A stretch of 64,000 bases of DNA from Ruminococcus sp. (GTDB taxonomy: Bacteria; Bacillota; Clostridia; Oscillospirales; Ruminococcaceae). The DNA lies in the NCBI GenBank assembly GCA_017525915.1, contig JAFXSC010000026.1, forward strand, positions 62,001-126,000. The letters run 5' to 3'. The translations under genes were made by a program, and so were the position numbers. Each line of letters begins with the position of its first letter. Position 1 is the first letter of the stretch. Positions 60,339 to 64,000 of this stretch are shown piece by piece. The notes beneath the pieces are model-generated. The model saw only the letters and a program-made list of their open reading frames with translations, was not told the DNA's origin and ran no database searches.

Positions 60339-60367
60339 ATTGTAACACATAATCATGAGAAATGCAA
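60339..60367 (-). promoter_or_regulatory. Promoter of carB
   Basis: Minus strand TTGCAT (60367-60362) and TACAAT (60344-60339), 17-nt spacer; GGGAG precedes the carB ATG at 60245. Confidence 0.72.
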
Positions 60368-60638
60368 GAACTTTTTTGTGAGCGATACGGGCGGATACAA
60401 TTAGTAATCAGTGCATAGTGCAGGGACGCACAATGCGCTTCCGTAGTAAATACAAACGGCTGGGCGGCATCGTCACGCTGCTTCGCCGAACCAGAGGTCG
60501 GCTGGCATTGTTTTAACAGGCAGTACGGACGTTTAAATGTTCCCCCCTACAAGGTGATGTGCAGCCGGACGTTAAAATTGCGGCACGAACGTCAAAAGGC
60601 GTCCCAACAAGCTGACGGCTGACCAATTATAATCGCGC
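60368..60638. other. Intergenic spacer with repeat remnant, no gene
   Basis: It contains AATCAGTGCATAGTGCAGGG (about 60405-60424), matching the 55.1 kb repeat. A 27-codon frame at about 60432 has no ribosome-binding site. Nothing else recognised. Confidence 0.6.
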
Positions 60639-60667
60639 TTGCCAAAATCACAGAAGTATGCTATAAT
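60639..60667 (+). promoter_or_regulatory. Promoter of the GH95-GH26 unit
   Basis: TTGCCA (60639-60644) and TATAAT (60662-60667) with a 17-nt spacer and an extended -10 (TGC). AATAATATGATAAGC occurs twice between it and the start codon and may be an operator. Confidence 0.75.
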
Positions 60668-60736
60668 AATATGATAAGCCATAAACAATACGCAAATAAT
60701 ATGATAAGCTGTAACCAAACCATAAGGAGATAGTGA

Positions 60737-63055
60737 ATGAATACTGAAACATTACTTGAATATGACGCTCCGGCAGAAGACTTCAACGAGGCTCTTCCAG
60801 TCGGAAACGGCAGGATAGGCGGCATGGTCTACGGCAGAGCTGCCGATGAACTCATAGGTCTGAACGAGGATTCCGTATGGTCCGGCGGTCTCCGCCACAG
60901 GATAAACCCCGACGCCCGCGAGGGTCTTGCCGAGGTCAGGGCTCTGCTTGCTGAGGGAAGGATACCCGAAGCCGAAAAGACAGCGTTCGAGAAAATGCAG
61001 GGCGTTCCGGAGAATATGCGCCGCTATATGCCACTCGGTGACCTTCATATCAATATGGAGCTTGGCGGCAAGGCAAGAGATCTCCGCCGTACGCTCGACC
61101 TGTCCGAGGCTGTTGCCGGAACTACATTCACAGTGGGCGATGTCCGCTATACAAGGAATGTCTTTGTATCAGCGCCCGATGAGGTAATGGTGATAAGGAT
61201 AAGCGGAAGCGCTTCCGGAAGCGTTACACTATCCTGCGATATAGACGGCAGAGAGGACTACTACGACGACAACCGTCCCTGTGCCCCGAATATGCTCCTT
61301 TACACAGGCGGTACCGGCAGCCGTGACGGCATCTTCTTTGCAGCCTGCCTCGGTGCATCAGCTCAGGGCGGCACCGTCCGCACCCTTGGCGGCAGGCTTT
61401 GTGTAAGCGGTGCTGATGAAGTCCTGCTCGTGCTCTCGGTGAGAACGAGCTTCTATGGGGATAATTATGAGCGTTCGGCAGTAACTGATGTGGAAATGGC
61501 TCTGCGTTCGCATTACGATGAGCTCTATACTCGCCATGTCTGCGACTACAAGGAGCTTTTCGACCGCGTTGAGTTCTCCCTTGAGGACAACAGCTCTACC
61601 GACCTCACAAAGCTCACCACCGACAGGCGCATCGACCGTCTGAAGGGCGACGAGCTCGACAATAAGGAGTGCAAGCGTCTTATCAACGACAACAAGCTCA
61701 TGGAGCTCTATTTCAATTTCAGCAGATACCTCATGATATCCGCGAGCCGTCCCGGTACACAGCCGATGAACCGTCAGGGCATATGGAACAGCGAGATGCT
61801 CCCTCCGTGGGGAAGCCGCTATCCCGTGAATATCAATACCGAGATGAACTACTGGCCTGCCGAGGTCTGTGCCCTCCCGGAGTGTCACCTTCCCCTTTTC
61901 GACCTCCTCGAACGCATCTGCGAGAATGGAAGAAAGACCGCGAAGGAGATGTACGGCATAGACAAAGGCTTCGTGTGCCACCACAATACCGATATATGGG
62001 GAGATACCGCACCGCAGGACAAATATGTCCCCTCTACGCTCTGGCCGACCGGCGGAGCATGGCTCGCGCTGCATATCTTCGAGCATTACGAATATACCCT
62101 CGACAGGGAATTCCTTGCCGATAAGTACCATATATTAAAAGAAGCGGCAGAGTTCTTCACCGGCTTCCTCATTGAGGACAGCGAGGGAAGGCTTGTCACA
62201 AGCCCCTCTGTTTCGCCGGAGAACACCTACCTCACAGCTGACGGCGTGAAGGGCTGCCTCTGCATGGGACCCTCTATGGACTCCCAGATAATAACCGTGC
62301 TGTTCAACGATGTCATAAAGGCTTCGGATATACTAGGAAGGGATAAGGAGTTTGCCTCAAAGCTAGCAAAGCTGCTGGAAAAGCTCCCCCAGCCCGAGAT
62401 AGGCAAGTACGGTCAGATAAAGGAATGGGCTGTTGACTACGACGAGGTCGAGGTCGGACACAGGCACGTTTCCCAGCTCTTTGCGCTCCACCCGGCAGAC
62501 CTCATAACTCCCCACAGGACACCAAAGCTTGCAGATGCGGCAAGGGCTACGCTCGTCCGCAGACTTATCCACGGCGGCGGCCATACCGGCTGGAGCTGTG
62601 CATGGATAAGCAATATGTGGGCAAGGCTCTATGACGGCAGAATGGTCTATGAGAACCTGAAAAGGATGCTCTCGACCTCGACTGCACCGAATATGCTCGA
62701 TACCTACCCACCCTTCCAGATAGACGGAAACTTCGGCGCTGCGAACGCGATAGCGGAGGCTCTTCTTCAGAGCTGCGGCGGTGAGATAAATCTCCTTCCG
62801 GCTCTCCCCGATGAGTGGAGCACAGGTCATATCCGCGGTCTCCGTGCAAAGGGCGGCTTCGGCGTGGATATGGAGTGGAAGGACGGAAAGCTCACAGGTG
62901 CTGTTATAACCTCAGACCACGGCGGGGAGTGTCATCTCCGCGCAAACTGCGTGGTAAGCGTGAGCTGCGGCGGAGCAACGGTCGGCTCGCGCATCGAGGA
63001 CGGCGTTGTGATATTCCCGACAGAAGCCGGAAGAAAGTATCAGGTAAAGCCATGA
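60737..63055 (+). CDS. GH95 alpha-L-fucosidase (or galactosidase)
   Basis: 772 aa. LPVGNGRIGGMVYGRAADEL and LNEDSVWSGGLRHRINPDAR open the N-terminal super-sandwich domain; the (alpha/alpha)6 barrel holds NINTEMNYWPAEVCALPECH and WPTGGAWLALHIFEHYEYTL, the active-site region of GH95, and the end has the QIDGNFGAANAIAEALLQSC block. There is no signal peptide, so it works inside the cell on imported oligosaccharides. AAGGAGAT precedes the ATG. It overlaps the next gene by 4 nt. Confidence 0.93.
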   Translation: MNTETLLEYDAPAEDFNEALPVGNGRIGGMVYGRAADELIGLNEDSVWSGGLRHRINPDAREGLAEVRALLAEGRIPEAEKTAFEKMQGVPENMRRYMPLGDLHINMELGGKARDLRRTLDLSEAVAGTTFTVGDVRYTRNVFVSAPDEVMVIRISGSASGSVTLSCDIDGREDYYDDNRPCAPNMLLYTGGTGSRDGIFFAACLGASAQGGTVRTLGGRLCVSGADEVLLVLSVRTSFYGDNYERSAVTDVEMALRSHYDELYTRHVCDYKELFDRVEFSLEDNSSTDLTKLTTDRRIDRLKGDELDNKECKRLINDNKLMELYFNFSRYLMISASRPGTQPMNRQGIWNSEMLPPWGSRYPVNINTEMNYWPAEVCALPECHLPLFDLLERICENGRKTAKEMYGIDKGFVCHHNTDIWGDTAPQDKYVPSTLWPTGGAWLALHIFEHYEYTLDREFLADKYHILKEAAEFFTGFLIEDSEGRLVTSPSVSPENTYLTADGVKGCLCMGPSMDSQIITVLFNDVIKASDILGRDKEFASKLAKLLEKLPQPEIGKYGQIKEWAVDYDEVEVGHRHVSQLFALHPADLITPHRTPKLADAARATLVRRLIHGGGHTGWSCAWISNMWARLYDGRMVYENLKRMLSTSTAPNMLDTYPPFQIDGNFGAANAIAEALLQSCGGEINLLPALPDEWSTGHIRGLRAKGGFGVDMEWKDGKLTGAVITSDHGGECHLRANCVVSVSCGGATVGSRIEDGVVIFPTEAGRKYQVKP

Positions 63056-64000
63056 GGGAGCATCTGAGAAAGGGTCTGTGCCTTCTGACAGCGGCAGTTA
63101 CAGCCGCAGTACCGGTTTCCTGCGGAAAGAAGAAGACTTCCACGTCTGAGCCTCCCGTGCAGATAGCCGAAACTGAGGAGGTCACGACAGTTCCCCCGAC
63201 GGCGGCTCCGCCTTCGGAGACATATCCGGAGTATCCCGTTTCATTCCCGAAGATAGAGGAAAAGGATACCGGCAACCTCTATGAGGCTGAAAATGCAACT
63301 CTGCGCGGTCAGCTCACAAGGGAATACGATAAGGACAATTACAGCGGCGAGGGCTATATCACGGGCTTCGGCAGCAGCGGCAGTTCAAGCGTTACCTTCG
63401 GCGTCGAGACCCCGACCAATCAGCATTATGACCTGTCGTTCAGCATAGCATCAGGCAGGAAGGTGGACTGTCTCGTCAGCATAAACGGCAGTCCTCTTAC
63501 GGCATTCAAGACCACATCGGACGGCAAATTCACGCAGATAACGATCCATGGCGTTTTCCTAACGAAGGGACACTCCGATATTGAGCTCCGTCCGCAGAAC
63601 GGCAATATCTGTCTGGACTACCTCAAGCTCGAAAACAGTGATACGCTCGGCAAACTTGGATATGAGGCGGACGGCGGACTTTCCAACAGGGAAGCCGGCG
63701 ACTCAGCAAAGGCGCTCATGAAGTTCCTTGCGGACAGCTACGGGAAGTATATCATCACAGGGCAGTATGCTGCGGACAATGACAATTCCGAGCTCGACAC
63801 CATTTACAGCGTAACGGGAAAGTATCCGGTCATAAGGTTCGCGGATTTCAGCGTACCGAAGGGCTCCTACGACGAGAGCTTCAGGCGTGTTGATGCCTGC
63901 GAGGAGTGGTACAGGAACGGCGGTATCGTCGGTGTATCGTGGTACTGGCAGAGTCCCTCCGAGAAAAGCTCGGTATATGCGGACGAAAGCGACTTCGTGC
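63052..64000 (+). CDS. Lipoprotein with CBM35-like and GH26-like domains, 3' end beyond window
   Basis: 316 codons are visible; the rest lies past the right edge. The signal MREHLRKGLCLLTAAVTAAV ends near PVSC-GKKK; the lipobox has P at -3, so it is only a probable lipoprotein. A Thr/Pro-rich linker follows (TTVPPTAAPPSE). Residues about 73-195 start with NLYEAENATLRGQLTREYDK and contain VTFGVETPTNQHYDLSFSIA, a CBM35/CBM6-like beta-sandwich. From about residue 205 it reads LMKFLADSYGKYIITGQYAA, VIRFADFSV and GGIVGVSWYWQSPSE, the opening of a GH26 beta-mannanase barrel. It overlaps GH95 by 4 nt, so both form one glycan-use unit. Catalytic glutamates lie outside the window. Confidence 0.85.
   Translation, partial: MREHLRKGLCLLTAAVTAAVPVSCGKKKTSTSEPPVQIAETEEVTTVPPTAAPPSETYPEYPVSFPKIEEKDTGNLYEAENATLRGQLTREYDKDNYSGEGYITGFGSSGSSSVTFGVETPTNQHYDLSFSIASGRKVDCLVSINGSPLTAFKTTSDGKFTQITIHGVFLTKGHSDIELRPQNGNICLDYLKLENSDTLGKLGYEADGGLSNREAGDSAKALMKFLADSYGKYIITGQYAADNDNSELDTIYSVTGKYPVIRFADFSVPKGSYDESFRRVDACEEWYRNGGIVGVSWYWQSPSEKSSVYADESDFV

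Noticed and set aside
60432-60515. 27-codon frame rich in Arg/Leu
   Set aside because: No ribosome-binding site, lies in repeat-derived intergenic DNA, no supporting feature.
1-64000. CRISPR arrays, prophage, IS elements, tRNA and rRNA genes
   Set aside because: No regular spaced repeats, no transposase or phage structural genes, and no cloverleaf or rRNA-like segments were noticed on reading both strands.

Overview
The window looks like the replication-origin region of a Gram-positive gut or rumen Clostridium-class bacterium, most likely a Ruminococcus or close relative. Four things point there. (1) The order rpmH-rnpA-yidD-yidC-jag-mnmE-mnmG-rsmG-noc-parA-parB on the minus strand sits divergent to dnaA-dnaN-yaaA-recF-remB-gyrB-gyrA on the plus strand, as in Firmicutes. 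(2) There are scattered spore genes (spoVAD, spoVAE, ytaF). (3) Two tandem type IV pilin genes resemble the pil pairs known from Ruminococcus albus. (4) Plant or host polysaccharide enzymes (GH95, and a CBM35-like/GH26-like lipoprotein) lie at the right edge. No tRNA, rRNA, IS element, prophage or CRISPR was found.

Layout. 1-9 kb: a minus-strand surface-polysaccharide operon with a near-perfect promoter, holding an ABC exporter (Wzm/Wzt type), a methyltransferase, several glycosyltransferases and a small coiled-coil protein. 9-11 kb: two pilins, each with its own consensus promoter. 10.8-13.3 kb: mazF-spoVAE, a DUF2520 oxidoreductase and exonuclease III. 13.5-15.6 kb: panB-panC-panD for pantothenate. 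15.7-20.9 kb: a six-gene operon built around a Kdo-8-phosphate synthase (KdsA), which is unexpected in a Gram-positive. 21-26.3 kb: cysE, spoVAD, a Ca2+-type P-ATPase and two micro-proteins. 26.3-37.6 kb: serS and the conserved left side of the origin, including three parS sites. 37.6-39.95 kb: oriC-like intergenic DNA around dnaA. 39.95-50.4 kb: the dnaN-to-gyrA set interleaved with several unknown membrane proteins. 50.4-60.2 kb: mostly minus-strand genes (ytaF, dipeptidase, MsmX/UgpC ATPase, pseudouridine synthase, nrdR, TIM-barrel protein, carB). 60.7-64 kb: a GH95 fucosidase and a partial GH26-like lipoprotein.

How the parts connect. The 1-9 kb and 15.7-20.9 kb operons probably cooperate: the second would make an activated acidic sugar and the first would assemble and export the polymer. 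The pan genes and the DUF2520 protein may form a complete pantoate/beta-alanine route. ParA, ParB, Noc and parS form the chromosome-segregation module.

Most notable observations: the KdsA operon; a third DnaA-box cluster at 51.1-51.3 kb, separate from the dnaA locus; an AT-rich block (about 29.4-33.55 kb) whose edge cuts through mnmE; a parB ribosome-binding site separated from its start by a hairpin; and tandem micro-proteins with a shared C-L-C-T-A-A-K motif. All positions were read by eye; no database search or folding program was run.
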